Numbered from the stretch's first letter, positions 19,018 to 29,192 are shown. The stretch: DNA of 64,000 nt from Chroococcidiopsis sp. TS-821 (GCF_002939305.1 NZ_MVDI01000014.1:1-64000), one strand, 5' to 3'. Numbers and translations are program-made. The notes: generated by a model from the letters alone, not told the origin.

Positions 19018-20613
19018 ATGACACACCGCGATTTATTTGCCCGTAGTGCTTTAGCAAACATTCCTAAAATTTTGACACTACTAGATCGCAATCCGCATAG
19101 CCCTACTTATGGCTGCTTTGATCGTAACTTTTGGCATTACAAGATTATCGATTTTCCGAGCGGGATGGCGCAGGAATTTGTTTTGCCACTTGCTCTCGCC
19201 TACGACACTGATGTACCTGATAATCCTTTTTACCGACAACCAGTGCTGCGCGATTGGGTAGAAGCAGGTATTATTTACGCTGCAAAAAGCGCGCACAAAG
19301 ATGGTTCGTGTGATGATTACTTTCCTTACGAACGCGCGAGTGGGGCGGCGGCTTTTTCTTTACTTGCTTGTATTGATAGCTATGTACTTTTCAAGTTAAA
19401 TAATTCAGCAATTTTACAGTTTTTCGCGCGACGGGCAGATTGGTTAGCCAGCCATCAAGAAAGCGGGCGACTCAGTAACCATCAAGCCTTAATTACATTG
19501 TGTTTATTGCTCCTTTCTCATTTATTGCAAACAACCCGATGGCAAAGGGCGATCGCCCAACGGCTAGAACTCGTATTATCCTGGCAGAGTTCTGAGGGTT
19601 GGTTTCAAGAATACGAAGGCTGCGATCCTGGCTATAACACAATGACGATTTCCTGTTTGGCTCGAATTTATCAACTTCAACCCGACACCAAACTCAAAGA
19701 AGCACTGATCAAAGCCGTCAAGTTAGCAGCCCATTTTGTGCATCCTGATGGTTCCTATGGCGGTGAATATGCAAGTCGTAACACTTACAACTTCTTTCCA
19801 CATGGATTTGAATTAATCGGGCGCTGGATGCCAGAAGCATTGCAGATTAGCGATCGCTTTCTTGAGGGACTCGCTAAAGGCTTAGCACCTTGTTACGCTG
19901 ACGATCATATCATTGGACATCATACTTGGAATTATTTACTAGCATGGCGCGATTTTGTGCCACAGCGCCCTACACTTACCACACCTCCTCAAGGACGTTT
20001 GTGGTTAAAGGAAGCAAAGATTTTGATCGATCGACGCGAAGATACAGCGTTGTATTTAGCTTTAAATAAAGGCGGTGTTTTCAAACTATTTCGCAATAAT
20101 CAATTAGTTATTTCTGATACTCAAGTTTCCTTACAAGTTGAAGTCAAAAATAAACTGAAAAATTGTGTAGCGCATTTAGTTGATACTTACGAAATTAATA
20201 TTAGCGAAAACGAAATTACGATCGCTGGGGCAATGGGATGGGCAAAACAAAAACAAATGACACCAGCAAATTTACTCGTTTTACGTACTGTAATGCTTAC
20301 TGTTGGACGTTTCTTCCCAAATTTAATTCGTAAAATTTTGCAAAAAATATTAATTACAGGCAAACAAAACGCTCCCTATTACTTTAGGCGAAAACTTCGC
20401 TGGAGTAGTGGGCACTGGTACGTTACCGATGAAGTTTATACACAATCTTGGCACAATGTTATTTATGCAGGTATTGGCGGCGATCAAACTTCTATATATG
20501 TTGTAATGAGTCGCACATTTCAGCGCAATCAAATGCGATCGTGGTTTAACCTTACACAAGAAGTAAGAAAACTAGCTCCTGGTGAACCACTAAAGTTAGA
20601 GCGTTCTTTCTAA
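19018..20613 (+). CDS. Conserved protein of unknown function, possible toroid-fold polysaccharide enzyme
   Basis: I cannot name the family. The 531-residue protein has no signal peptide. The first 330 residues hold repeated helical units with aromatic and acidic clusters (HKDGSCDDYFPYERASGAAA, SEGWFQEYEGCDPGYNTM, HPDGSYGGEYASRNTYNFFP), as in alpha/alpha-toroid enzymes. From about 335 to 531 the sequence is beta-rich, resembling the back domain of heparinase II/III-like lyases. It starts 11 bases after the GT2 gene and is surely in its operon. A role in trimming or modifying the glycan is inference; a cytoplasmic location is odd for a lyase. Confidence 0.6.
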   Translation: MTHRDLFARSALANIPKILTLLDRNPHSPTYGCFDRNFWHYKIIDFPSGMAQEFVLPLALAYDTDVPDNPFYRQPVLRDWVEAGIIYAAKSAHKDGSCDDYFPYERASGAAAFSLLACIDSYVLFKLNNSAILQFFARRADWLASHQESGRLSNHQALITLCLLLLSHLLQTTRWQRAIAQRLELVLSWQSSEGWFQEYEGCDPGYNTMTISCLARIYQLQPDTKLKEALIKAVKLAAHFVHPDGSYGGEYASRNTYNFFPHGFELIGRWMPEALQISDRFLEGLAKGLAPCYADDHIIGHHTWNYLLAWRDFVPQRPTLTTPPQGRLWLKEAKILIDRREDTALYLALNKGGVFKLFRNNQLVISDTQVSLQVEVKNKLKNCVAHLVDTYEINISENEITIAGAMGWAKQKQMTPANLLVLRTVMLTVGRFFPNLIRKILQKILITGKQNAPYYFRRKLRWSSGHWYVTDEVYTQSWHNVIYAGIGGDQTSIYVVMSRTFQRNQMRSWFNLTQEVRKLAPGEPLKLERSF

Positions 20614-20666
20614 GAATGAGCAAACTATAAGCTGAAAAAGCTAACGAACTTACTTTATTTAACTAC

Positions 20667-21632
20667 ATGAAAAGACTGCTTTCTATTATTATCAGCTTTA
20701 CTATTTTAGGAATTATTTATTGGAAAATAGACTTTCCTCGATTAATTCAAGTTTTTCAAAACAGTAATCTTTGGTGGATGATAATTAGTTTAGGAATGGT
20801 TATTCCTTTAACAATGTTAACAGCGTGGAGATTACAACAACTTATACCCACAGGCAAGCGTTTATGTTTTTTTGAGGCAAATCGTTTAATTTTAGCTGCA
20901 AGTGTCTTGAACATGATTCTTCCTTCCAAAATGGGAGATATTGCTAAAGCTTATTTTATGAAAGAGCGAGGACATTTGAGCGGTTCTTTGTCACTATCGC
21001 TAGTTATTTTTGAAAAAGCCTGCGATTTACTTTCATTATTACTTTGGTGTGTATTTGGGTTAATGTTTTATTCGCAAAACAATTGGCTATTCTGGTTAAT
21101 GTCAGCAAGTGTTACTCTAGGTTTAATTACGGGAATACTACTACTTGCCTCGCGTCAATTTACAGAGTTGTTTTTTGATATCTTCAAACTTATTATACCT
21201 AAAAAAATACACTCAAAATTAGAAAGTCTCCGTAGCTCTTGGAGGCAAATGCATAATTATTTTTGGCGTGATAAAATTCATTTACTACGGATAAGTACAA
21301 CTTCCATTTTTATTTGGTTTCTGCATTTGTTGCAAATTTGGTTTTTTATTCTTGCGCTTAATGCTTGGACACCTTTTCTTACGAATCTAGCATTATCTCC
21401 TTTAGCTATTCTAGCAGGGTTACTACCATTAACTTTTGCTGGTATTGGTACTCGCGATGCAGCACTCATTGTTTTTTATCAACCTTATTTCAGCGCACCA
21501 ACAGCGGCAGCTTTAGGTTTACTCTGTACTTCTCGCTATTTCATACCAGCAATCGCTGGCTTACCTTTTCTAGGGCACTATCTTACAACGCTTCAAACTA
21601 TGCAAGTGAATAAAAAATCGCTCCGCTTATAA
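20667..21632 (+). CDS. Lysylphosphatidylglycerol synthase-like membrane protein (UPF0104 / flippase-like domain)
   Basis: Integral membrane protein of 321 residues with about eight hydrophobic helices. It has the family hallmarks ANRLILAASVLNMILPSKMGDIAKAYFMK near residue 75 and GLLPLTFAGIGTRDAALIVFY near 255. Members without the soluble synthase domain are often found with glycosyltransferases and are thought to help move or use lipid-linked substrates. It is gene three of the glycan cluster and lies 53 bases after the previous gene. Confidence 0.8.
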   Translation: MKRLLSIIISFTILGIIYWKIDFPRLIQVFQNSNLWWMIISLGMVIPLTMLTAWRLQQLIPTGKRLCFFEANRLILAASVLNMILPSKMGDIAKAYFMKERGHLSGSLSLSLVIFEKACDLLSLLLWCVFGLMFYSQNNWLFWLMSASVTLGLITGILLLASRQFTELFFDIFKLIIPKKIHSKLESLRSSWRQMHNYFWRDKIHLLRISTTSIFIWFLHLLQIWFFILALNAWTPFLTNLALSPLAILAGLLPLTFAGIGTRDAALIVFYQPYFSAPTAAALGLLCTSRYFIPAIAGLPFLGHYLTTLQTMQVNKKSLRL

Positions 21633-21642
21633 GTCTTATTTT

Positions 21643-23190
21643 ATGCAACTACTACATACACATAATCAATTTATAAAATCTATCAATAAAGCATTATTTT
21701 CACCACAGAGATTACCTTGGACAATTATTAGCTTTGGTATCTTAGTACGCTTAGTGCAATACTTGTATAATCGTTCGTTATGGAATGATGAAGCAGCACT
21801 TGCGCTTAATATTGTGAATCGTTCCTACGCTGGGTTACTTGAACCGCTAGATTACGATCAAGCTGCACCTGTTGGTTTTCTCTTCGTAGAAAGATTAGCA
21901 ACCCAGTTATTTGGTGATAGCGAGTACTCGTTAAGATTATTTCCTTTCTTATCAGCGATTATCGCGCTATTTCTTTTCTATCGATTAGCACAACGCTGCT
22001 TGCAACCTTTTGCCGTATGGATTGCCTTAGCACTTTTTTCTAGCCTACATATCATAGTTTACTATGCTACAGAAGTCAAGCAGTATTCTAGCGATGTGGC
22101 GATCGCAATACTTGCTTGTTTACTTTTTATTGACTTGTCACAAAGCAAGCTAAACGGCAAACACATCATAACTTACGGAATTTTGGGGGCAATATTTGTT
22201 TGGTTTTCGCATTCGGTAGTATTTGTGATAGCAGGTATTGGGGTTACTAACTTGATTTGGACTTTAATACACAAGCAAAAAGCAAAAAGTCTAAAGCTTT
22301 TAGGAATCTACTTATTTTGGCTTGCTAGTTTTAATATTTTCTATAAACTTACACTTCAAGATTTAGCTAATCAAACTGACTTATTTAATTCTTGGGAAAG
22401 TCGCGGGACTTTTCCGAACTCGTTTCTTGATATTTCATGGTTGTTGACAACTTTTTGGGAGTTTTTCCACAAACCTTTAGGTTTTCCTGATATCTTTTTA
22501 TGGCTTGCTATCATTACTTTTTTTGTAGGTTGTATATCCTTAATCAAAGCAGATCTAAGAATTTTACTAGTATTGCTATCTCCTATCCTTGTCACCTTTG
22601 GTGCTGCTTACTTACAAATCTATCCTTTTGATGGTAGACTTGTATTATTTTTAACGCCCTTTTTCGTTTTATTAATTAGTGAAGGCGCAGCATTTAGTAG
22701 AGAAATATCTTTTTTTAAAACCGAGAAAATAAGTGTTCTTATTTTGATATTACTGCTTACTCCTCCAATAGGAACTGCTGGATATTTAACAATTAGACCT
22801 TATGAAAAGCAAGAAATGAGACCAATAATGAGTTATATAAAAAAACACCAAAAACAAAATGACACACTCTATGTATATCAACGTGCAGAATTTCAATTTA
22901 AGTATTATGCCAGTAAATTTGGTTATCAGTCAGATGACTATATCTTAGGTGTTGATGATTTAGATAAGCAAGATGGGCAGGGAATCTCAGATAACGAATG
23001 GCAAAGATACACTAGCGATCTAAATAAACTACGTGGAAAGTCAAGAGTTTGGATTGTCTTTTCTCATGTGCGTAGCTGGGCGCAAGAAAAAGAAAGGATA
23101 ACAGCTTATCTTGATACTTTTGGTCATCAAATTGACGCTTATGAGACAAAAGGAGCCTATGTCTATCTATACAATCTAGCTCAGTTTTAA
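21643..23190 (+). CDS. GT-C type membrane glycosyltransferase (family 39-like)
   Basis: A 515-residue polytopic membrane protein with the first-loop acidic motif SLWNDEAALALNIVNR, the usual site for metal and polyprenyl-phosphate-sugar binding in GT-C enzymes, and the YYATEVKQYSSD loop common in family 39/83 relatives. About ten membrane helices precede a soluble C-terminal tail of 100 residues (YIKKHQKQNDTLYVYQR onward). It probably takes a sugar from the polyprenyl carrier charged by the GT2 enzyme encoded upstream. The gene is ten bases after the UPF0104 gene. Acceptor unknown. Confidence 0.75.
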   Translation: MQLLHTHNQFIKSINKALFSPQRLPWTIISFGILVRLVQYLYNRSLWNDEAALALNIVNRSYAGLLEPLDYDQAAPVGFLFVERLATQLFGDSEYSLRLFPFLSAIIALFLFYRLAQRCLQPFAVWIALALFSSLHIIVYYATEVKQYSSDVAIAILACLLFIDLSQSKLNGKHIITYGILGAIFVWFSHSVVFVIAGIGVTNLIWTLIHKQKAKSLKLLGIYLFWLASFNIFYKLTLQDLANQTDLFNSWESRGTFPNSFLDISWLLTTFWEFFHKPLGFPDIFLWLAIITFFVGCISLIKADLRILLVLLSPILVTFGAAYLQIYPFDGRLVLFLTPFFVLLISEGAAFSREISFFKTEKISVLILILLLTPPIGTAGYLTIRPYEKQEMRPIMSYIKKHQKQNDTLYVYQRAEFQFKYYASKFGYQSDDYILGVDDLDKQDGQGISDNEWQRYTSDLNKLRGKSRVWIVFSHVRSWAQEKERITAYLDTFGHQIDAYETKGAYVYLYNLAQF

Positions 23191-23359
23191 CTAAAACTTG
23201 AGTATTTTACGTTTGCGATCGCACGCCCTACTTTTCAAATCTATCAACTTCTGATAACTGTTAAGAAATAACATTAGCTGAGTTGAGGTTTGCAAATTAA
23301 CCAATGAACTCTATTAGACTCTTAAATCTAAAGTTAACGATGCTAAATTATTTGATATT

Positions 23360-25087
23360 ATGGTAACTTTACGCCGACAAAACTTTATAAATACTCCAAA
23401 AATTAAATTCAACCGTAGAGTAGTATTTTGGTTCAGTTTGAGTTTAGTTTTTGCTATAATTTATAGTCTCTTGGGTCTAAGAATGGGCTTTAGTAGTTAT
23501 TACGTCGTTCAAGACGATGCTCGTCAGCACGTATTTTGGATGCGACGTTTTTTAGATCCTGACTTATTTCCTAATGATTTATTAGCAGATTACTTTCAAT
23601 CAGTCGCGCCTCTTGGTTACACCAATTTTTATCGCTTCTTTGCAACAATAGGCATTGACCCTATGTTGCTTAATAAATTTATACCAACAATATTAGGAGT
23701 TATTACAACAGGATTTTGTTTTGGTACTTGCCTACAAATTTTTCCTATACCTTTAGCAGGATTTCTCGCTACGTTATTATTAAATCAGTATTTGTGGCTG
23801 CGCGACGATTTAGTTTCTGGTACTGCTGTCGCTTTTTTCTATCCTCTATTTACTGGCTTTTTATTCTATTTGTTGCGTCGTAGTTTATTGCTCGTTTGTG
23901 TTGCGATCGCACTGTTAGGTTTATTCTATCCCCAGGGCGTCTTTATCTGTGCGGGTATTTTAGTTCTACAATTGATTCGCTGGCAACGTGGTGGAATTGC
24001 ATTTACCCAAAATCGGCGTGACTATTTGTTTTGTGCGATCGCTTTCGGCGTAGCTTTTCTCGTTTTATTCATTTATGCGTTAAAGTCTTCTGAGTATGGT
24101 CCAGTAATTACAGCCGCTGAAGCAAGAACTTTACCAGAGTTTAGCTCGACCGGTTTGAGTCAGTTTTTTGTTGATACGCCACAACACTTCTGGTTTACTG
24201 GACAGCGTAGCGGTATGATGCCCAAGTACGGAACGATTTTACCGATTGTGGCAACGCTGCTGTTGTTACCGATGCTACTTTTTCCTAGAGTATTTCCTTT
24301 GGTAAAACAGCTAACTTCTCAAAGTTGGCTTCTGGTACAAATTACCTTAGCATCGTTAGGGATGTTTTTTGCGGCTCATGCTTTATTATTTCGCTTACAT
24401 CTGCCGACAAGATATACTGAGCATAGTTTGAGAATTGTGACAGCGATCGCGGGGGGAATTGCGATTGTTATACTATTAGATGCTTTATTAAATTGGGCTG
24501 CGCATACTAAACAAAATGCCAAACAATATCAGTGGTTAGCTGTAGGATTATCAACTTTATTATTAACTGCTATTGTCATCTCACCAGCTTTTCTAGAAAA
24601 GTTTCCTAAAACAGACTACGTTATCGGTAAATCTCCAGCTTTGTATGAGTTTTTTGCGCAGCAGCCAAAAGATATTCTCATTGCTTCTTTAACCAACGAA
24701 ACTGCGAATATTCCTTCATTTTCGCAACGTTCGATTCTCGTAGGTGGTGTCGGTTTTCCTGTTCCCTATCATAAAGGTTACTATGCACAAATTCGACAAC
24801 GAACAAATGATTTAATTGCTGCACAATACAGCCCTGATTTGCACCAAGTACAAAGTTTTATTCAAAAATACAATATAGATTACTGGTTAATTGAATCTTC
24901 AGCCTGGCATCCAGTATATATTGCCCGCAGTCGGTGGATTAGACAGTATGATGCGGCGAAGCAAGCGATTAGTTTCTTACATCAAGGAAAAATTCCCGCA
25001 CTAGCTAATGAAGTTAAGCGCTGTTCAGTTTTTCAAACGGGTAATTATGTAGTGTTACAAGCTTCATGTATTGGTACAAAGGGTTAG
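23360..25087 (+). CDS. Large conserved membrane protein, paralogue of the one at 39365-41083
   Basis: Unknown function. It has 575 residues with about twelve membrane helices and a conserved first loop (VVQDDARQHVFWMRRFLDPD, LFPNDLLADYFQSVAP) that resembles acidic substrate loops of GT-C enzymes. The soluble C-terminal 150 residues hold DILIASLTNETANIPSFSQR and YNIDYWLIESSAW. The same blocks occur in the protein encoded at 39365-41083, so the two are clear paralogues. It follows the GT-C gene by 169 bases and ends at a bidirectional hairpin. I infer a glycosyltransferase-like or polymerase-like role. Confidence 0.7.
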   Translation: MVTLRRQNFINTPKIKFNRRVVFWFSLSLVFAIIYSLLGLRMGFSSYYVVQDDARQHVFWMRRFLDPDLFPNDLLADYFQSVAPLGYTNFYRFFATIGIDPMLLNKFIPTILGVITTGFCFGTCLQIFPIPLAGFLATLLLNQYLWLRDDLVSGTAVAFFYPLFTGFLFYLLRRSLLLVCVAIALLGLFYPQGVFICAGILVLQLIRWQRGGIAFTQNRRDYLFCAIAFGVAFLVLFIYALKSSEYGPVITAAEARTLPEFSSTGLSQFFVDTPQHFWFTGQRSGMMPKYGTILPIVATLLLLPMLLFPRVFPLVKQLTSQSWLLVQITLASLGMFFAAHALLFRLHLPTRYTEHSLRIVTAIAGGIAIVILLDALLNWAAHTKQNAKQYQWLAVGLSTLLLTAIVISPAFLEKFPKTDYVIGKSPALYEFFAQQPKDILIASLTNETANIPSFSQRSILVGGVGFPVPYHKGYYAQIRQRTNDLIAAQYSPDLHQVQSFIQKYNIDYWLIESSAWHPVYIARSRWIRQYDAAKQAISFLHQGKIPALANEVKRCSVFQTGNYVVLQASCIGTKG

Positions 25088-25102
25088 GTTAGCACCCAAC
25101 CC
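25081..25102. terminator. Bidirectional hairpin between convergent genes
   Basis: GGGTTAGGT and ACCCAACCC pair over nine positions with one A-C mismatch around a TAGC loop. It overlaps the stop of the plus-strand gene and lies 13 bases beyond the end of the GH57 gene on the other strand. A short TATAATTT follows on the plus side. Confidence 0.6.
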
Positions 25103-25114
25103 TATAATTTGAAC

Positions 25115-26704
25115 TTAAAGCGGACGGTAAACGCGATAGTTGATTTTAGGGAAAATATTATCCATCGACTCGACTTTTTCTAGCCAACCGCTATCGATTT
25201 TGCCGATGTTGATGTCTTCGTAGAGTTTATTAAAACGCATCAGGTGCGATCGCGTTCTACGCACCGCATAAGGTACCATTGTTCCCGTGCGCATAATAAA
25301 TGCCCAGTCTGAGGATTGCGCTAGTAATACTTCTCTTGCGGCTTGGTTTAGCGCCCGCCATTCTAACTCATCTGCGGGTTCGCGCCGCGATAATTCGATC
25401 ATGCGTTCAGCGGCTTTGTGCAAATGCGGATAAATCCAGGCATTTGTTTCATTTAACCAATATTCGTGGAATCCTTTGTAGCCCCAGCTTGATTGCGAAG
25501 GCTTGCAAACTTGCTGTGTGGGGTTGACGCGTAAATAATCTGCTAAGTGCGTCATCTGATAAGTATTTTGATCGTACCATGACTTACGGAATAAGTAATC
25601 GATAAACCACGGACCTTCATACCACCAGTGACCGAACAATTCTGCATCGTAGGGCGAGACGATAATCGGCGATCGCTGCATTATTCCATACAAATGCTCG
25701 ACTTGGCGTTCGCGATTATACATAAAGTTACCCGCATGTTCTGCGGCTTTTTCCCGCGCCCAGTAAGGATCGTAAAGCGCTTTATCAGATAGTCCCAACC
25801 CGCGTCCAGTAATCTTATGATATTTAATACCCGTATTCTTGCGCTGTCCATTGGGCATGATGTAGGGCTTGATATATTCGTAATCAGCCTCCCAGCCCAA
25901 ATCTTTGTAAAACTCGCGATATTCTGGCGCGCCAGGATAGCCGACTTCTGATGACCAAACTTGCTGCGAAGATTCGTGATCGCGCCCAAATGCGGCAACA
26001 CCTGTTTCGGTAAATATAGGTGCGTAGCTACCAAAACGAGGACGCGGACGCGCATACAAAATACCATGTCCATCTGTCAGAAAGTAACGCAAGCCTGCAT
26101 CCGCAAGCATTCGCTCTAAACCTTCATAATACGCGCATTCCGGTAGCCATATCCCTCTAGGCGCACAACCAAACGTTTGTTCGTAGTGTTCGCAAGCCAC
26201 TTGAATTTGCGCCCACACAGCCTGTGGATACATCTTCATCAACGGCAAATAGCCATGCGTTGCACCGCAGGTGATAATTTCTAAGTTGTTAGTGTCTTGA
26301 AATTGCTTAAATGCAGTGACGAGATCGCCTTTGTACCGTTCCCATAGATTGCGTGCGTTATTAAATTCTGTGGCGTAATGTTCAGCAAGGTAGCGAATGT
26401 GTCCGTTGTGAGTATTGTGTTCGACTTCGAGTTCTGCTAATTCTTCTAGCTTGGCTAAATGCTGATCGTAGCGTTCTTGTAAAAGCGGATCTTGCAGCAT
26501 CGACACCAACGGCGGTGTCATACTCATCGTAATTTTGAAGTCAATACCGTCTCGCTTGAGTCCTTCAAAAACTTGAAGTAGAGGAATGTAGGTTTCTGTG
26601 ATGGCTTCATAAAGCCACTCTTCTTCAAGTACGTAATCGCTTTCGGGATGACGAACAAATGGGAGATGAGCGTGGAGGACAAGGGCAACGTAGCCAATAG
26701 CCAT
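25115..26704 (-). CDS. GH57 1,4-alpha-glucan branching enzyme
   Basis: Introduces alpha-1,6 branches into glycogen-type glucan; cytoplasmic. The 529-residue protein has the family 57 start (GYVALVLHAHLPFVRHPE), the catalytic nucleophile glutamate in GIWLPECAYYEG (Glu189) and the acid/base aspartate in SPYDAELFGHWWYEG (Asp353). The C-terminal DUF1957 region contains SSWGYKGFHEYWLNETNAW. Length and domains match branching enzymes rather than GH57 amylases. The gene is monocistronic between a hairpin and a 299-base upstream space. Cyanobacteria often hold both GH13 and GH57 branching enzymes, so this need not be the only one. Confidence 0.9.
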   Translation of the reverse strand: MAIGYVALVLHAHLPFVRHPESDYVLEEEWLYEAITETYIPLLQVFEGLKRDGIDFKITMSMTPPLVSMLQDPLLQERYDQHLAKLEELAELEVEHNTHNGHIRYLAEHYATEFNNARNLWERYKGDLVTAFKQFQDTNNLEIITCGATHGYLPLMKMYPQAVWAQIQVACEHYEQTFGCAPRGIWLPECAYYEGLERMLADAGLRYFLTDGHGILYARPRPRFGSYAPIFTETGVAAFGRDHESSQQVWSSEVGYPGAPEYREFYKDLGWEADYEYIKPYIMPNGQRKNTGIKYHKITGRGLGLSDKALYDPYWAREKAAEHAGNFMYNRERQVEHLYGIMQRSPIIVSPYDAELFGHWWYEGPWFIDYLFRKSWYDQNTYQMTHLADYLRVNPTQQVCKPSQSSWGYKGFHEYWLNETNAWIYPHLHKAAERMIELSRREPADELEWRALNQAAREVLLAQSSDWAFIMRTGTMVPYAVRRTRSHLMRFNKLYEDINIGKIDSGWLEKVESMDNIFPKINYRVYRPL

Positions 26705-27003
26705 AGTAATCTAAAAATTATGGGTTAAGGAACAGACCAGTAAGGGAAACGTCAGGATGTTCTAAGAATTTTATGTCGAAATGGGGACGCGTAGCAGTCC
26801 TGTTTTACTCTAAAGCTTTGATGTTGAGATAAAATAGATGGCTTTCATACCACTACACTATATAAATAAAAAATATCAATGGACATCTGAAGCTACCGGT
26901 GTGAATCAACTATAAAGTAAAACGTGCTAGCAGTGCAGGAACTAAAGCGTCGTTCATAGAAGTCAGTATTTTTTGTAGATTGAGATAATAAAAACGTTTG
27001 GTA

Positions 27004-27750
27004 ATGAAAACTGGTGTCAACGATTCATTGCAAGTATCTAAGTGCCGGAGGCGATCGCTTTTTACTGTAGCTGTTGTAACAAGTACGCTATTGACTCCAT
27101 TTTCAGTAGAAATTTTAAACGCTGCAACACCTTCTACTGTGCAATTAGCCCAAAAAACTGTATCGCCTGCTACTACTACTTTGAGAGTTGAAGACTTACC
27201 CGCAGGTTTTGAAGAAATTCCTTCAGCTTTTAAACCGCAACTCGCAGCTTACTTAAGCAATTTTGTCCCACTTTTAACGAAGCAGAACCTGCAAATCAAC
27301 GATTATTTCGTGTATGTCAACCGCGACACATTAGAAGTTGTCTCCGGCTTTACAACAACAATTCCCAATCAACCGTTGAGTTTACTACGCTTTGATGCGA
27401 ATCTGCGACAAGTGGAACAACCACAATACTGGCAACAGTTATTTACGAAATTACAACCGCAAATCGGCGTAGCCGCCAAACTCCTCGAACACCAACCGAA
27501 TCGCTTGAATGTTGGTAATTCCTCCGCAGGCGCAACGCTAGCAATTGGTGCATTAAATCAAAGAGCGCAAGTTGATATCGGTAGCTTTCGGCGGGGTAAT
27601 GTTGGTGTATTCACCGCAGTCATGTCTTTAAATCACACGACACCACAAGCATCACTGCAAGAGTTAGCGACTAAATTAGATAGTCGGATTGTGCAAGCAA
27701 CTGCGAATAGTAGAGGTCAGAGGTCGGAGATGCGATCTCTGGTTAAGTAG
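27004..27750 (+). CDS. Secreted or periplasmic protein of unknown function
   Basis: The 248-residue product starts with a positively charged region and a hydrophobic stretch (SLFTVAVVTSTLLTPFSVEIL) followed by ATPS, a plausible signal peptide. The mature part, from TLRVEDLPAGFEEIP to VNRDTLEVVSGFTTTIPNQP and FRRGNVGVFTAVMSLNH, is unknown to me but looks like a compact alpha/beta domain. I chose the ATG at 27004 over a TTG at 26998. The last residues (RGQRSEMRSLVK) are encoded by two AGAGGTC heptads at 27712-27725. The C terminus therefore appears to run into an STRR repeat that displaced the original stop. Confidence 0.65.
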   Translation: MKTGVNDSLQVSKCRRRSLFTVAVVTSTLLTPFSVEILNAATPSTVQLAQKTVSPATTTLRVEDLPAGFEEIPSAFKPQLAAYLSNFVPLLTKQNLQINDYFVYVNRDTLEVVSGFTTTIPNQPLSLLRFDANLRQVEQPQYWQQLFTKLQPQIGVAAKLLEHQPNRLNVGNSSAGATLAIGALNQRAQVDIGSFRRGNVGVFTAVMSLNHTTPQASLQELATKLDSRIVQATANSRGQRSEMRSLVK

Positions 27751-27943
27751 TTAGTTACCATTTTTATCATCGCTAATCAACCAGATTTAATATGACGGTT
27801 GTGAACTGCGTATAGTGCCTTCACTTGCGTTAGTACAAAAATCTGCTTTGCTGCTAGCATAAGATGCGATCGCAGGTAGATGTTTTATCTCTGGAATTTC
27901 GGCTAAAAGGAGAGTGAAGTCGATTTAAATCATATACTTACTC

Positions 27944-29188
27944 ATGGAAGATAAATCTCAACAGCCGTCACCGGTGTCTGATACATCGGATGTTGAAGTG
28001 ACGATTCTCCCGCCAAAAACTGAAAACAAAGATCCAAATCCACCTACACAATCAAACACCACAGACGATTCGCTATCTTTCTTTGATTTCTTTGCCAAAA
28101 CTGTTGGTGATGTAACAGTAGCAGTAGCAACTACCGCAGCGCAAACAGGGTTATCACTAGCACAAACTGCTGTGGAAGTTGGTGAAGCTGCTGCAAAACA
28201 AACGCACGATCTCATTTCGCAAGCAACGCAGACTGCAGGCGAAGCTATTAACTTTGTCGGCGATAATTGGATAGTACAGCGCTTTTCGCGCTTGCTTAAT
28301 CTGCAATGGTTAGTCGGCGCAACCGATAACGTTAATCTTGACAAAGCTACTGAGGAAGTCAGAAAGCTACAACAAGAGTATCCTCACGAGTCGCCCAGCG
28401 AAATTGCACATCGGATTATGGTGGAAAAAGCAACGTATGCAGGTGGCATTGGTTTAGCAAGTAGTATTCTACCAGGGGCAGCTTTAGCACTATTAGCGGT
28501 GGACTTAGCTGCAACCACACGCCTACAAGCAGAAATGGTTTATCAAATTGCGGCGGCGTATGGACTTGACTTGAAAGATCCCGCGCGTAAAGGAGAAGTG
28601 CTGGCAATTTTTGGCTTAGCATTAGGTGGTGGACGGTTGTTACGTACCGCAGGTTTGGGCTTACTGCGAAATATTCCCTTTGCTGGGGCAATGATTGGCT
28701 CAAGTTCTAACGCGGCGATTATGTATTCTGTAGGATATGCAGCGTGTCGCTTTTATGAAGCGAAGTTAGACCAAAATACTTCGATTGATTCGGAGGAAAC
28801 ACTTGCAGAGATCGCAAAACAAAGCGATCGCTATGCTGAAACGGCGATCGCCCAAGAAGCTGTTATGGATCAAGTTTTAGTACACACGATCCTTGCAACT
28901 CATCCTGAAAAATCGTGGGAAGAGATTCTCCCTGAATTAAAAAACCTCAATTTCAGCGAGTCTTCGTTAGAAAGTATCGGTAATAATATTAAATCGCCGC
29001 AACCATTAGACACGCTTCTCGATCAACTCAACCGCGATTTTGCGATTCCTTTACTCGCGCAGTGTTATCGAATTGCGCAAAAAGACCGTATCATTACACC
29101 TGAAGCAGCACGCATTATGGAAACGATCGCGAATAAGTTCGATCTTGACTTAAACTCAATTCAGTCAAAGGTAGAGTCTCAAGGTTAA
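27944..29188 (+). CDS. EcsC-like family protein
   Basis: A 414-residue protein. The first 40 residues are disordered and rich in P, T, S and D. An amphipathic stretch of A, T, Q and V follows (residues 50-95, VTVAVATTAAQTGLSLAQTA), and then a helical core with GGIGLASSILPGAALALLAVDLAATTRLQ and GLALGGGRLLRTAGL. The core resembles the EcsC family, whose members are membrane-associated proteins of uncertain role. The C-terminal 100 residues (VLVHTILATHPEKSWEE) may be a small regulatory helical domain. A GGAGAG lies upstream of the ATG, although spaced widely. The gamma-glutamyltransferase gene starts four bases after its stop. Confidence 0.6.
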   Translation: MEDKSQQPSPVSDTSDVEVTILPPKTENKDPNPPTQSNTTDDSLSFFDFFAKTVGDVTVAVATTAAQTGLSLAQTAVEVGEAAAKQTHDLISQATQTAGEAINFVGDNWIVQRFSRLLNLQWLVGATDNVNLDKATEEVRKLQQEYPHESPSEIAHRIMVEKATYAGGIGLASSILPGAALALLAVDLAATTRLQAEMVYQIAAAYGLDLKDPARKGEVLAIFGLALGGGRLLRTAGLGLLRNIPFAGAMIGSSSNAAIMYSVGYAACRFYEAKLDQNTSIDSEETLAEIAKQSDRYAETAIAQEAVMDQVLVHTILATHPEKSWEEILPELKNLNFSESSLESIGNNIKSPQPLDTLLDQLNRDFAIPLLAQCYRIAQKDRIITPEAARIMETIANKFDLDLNSIQSKVESQG

Positions 29189-29192
29189 CTTA

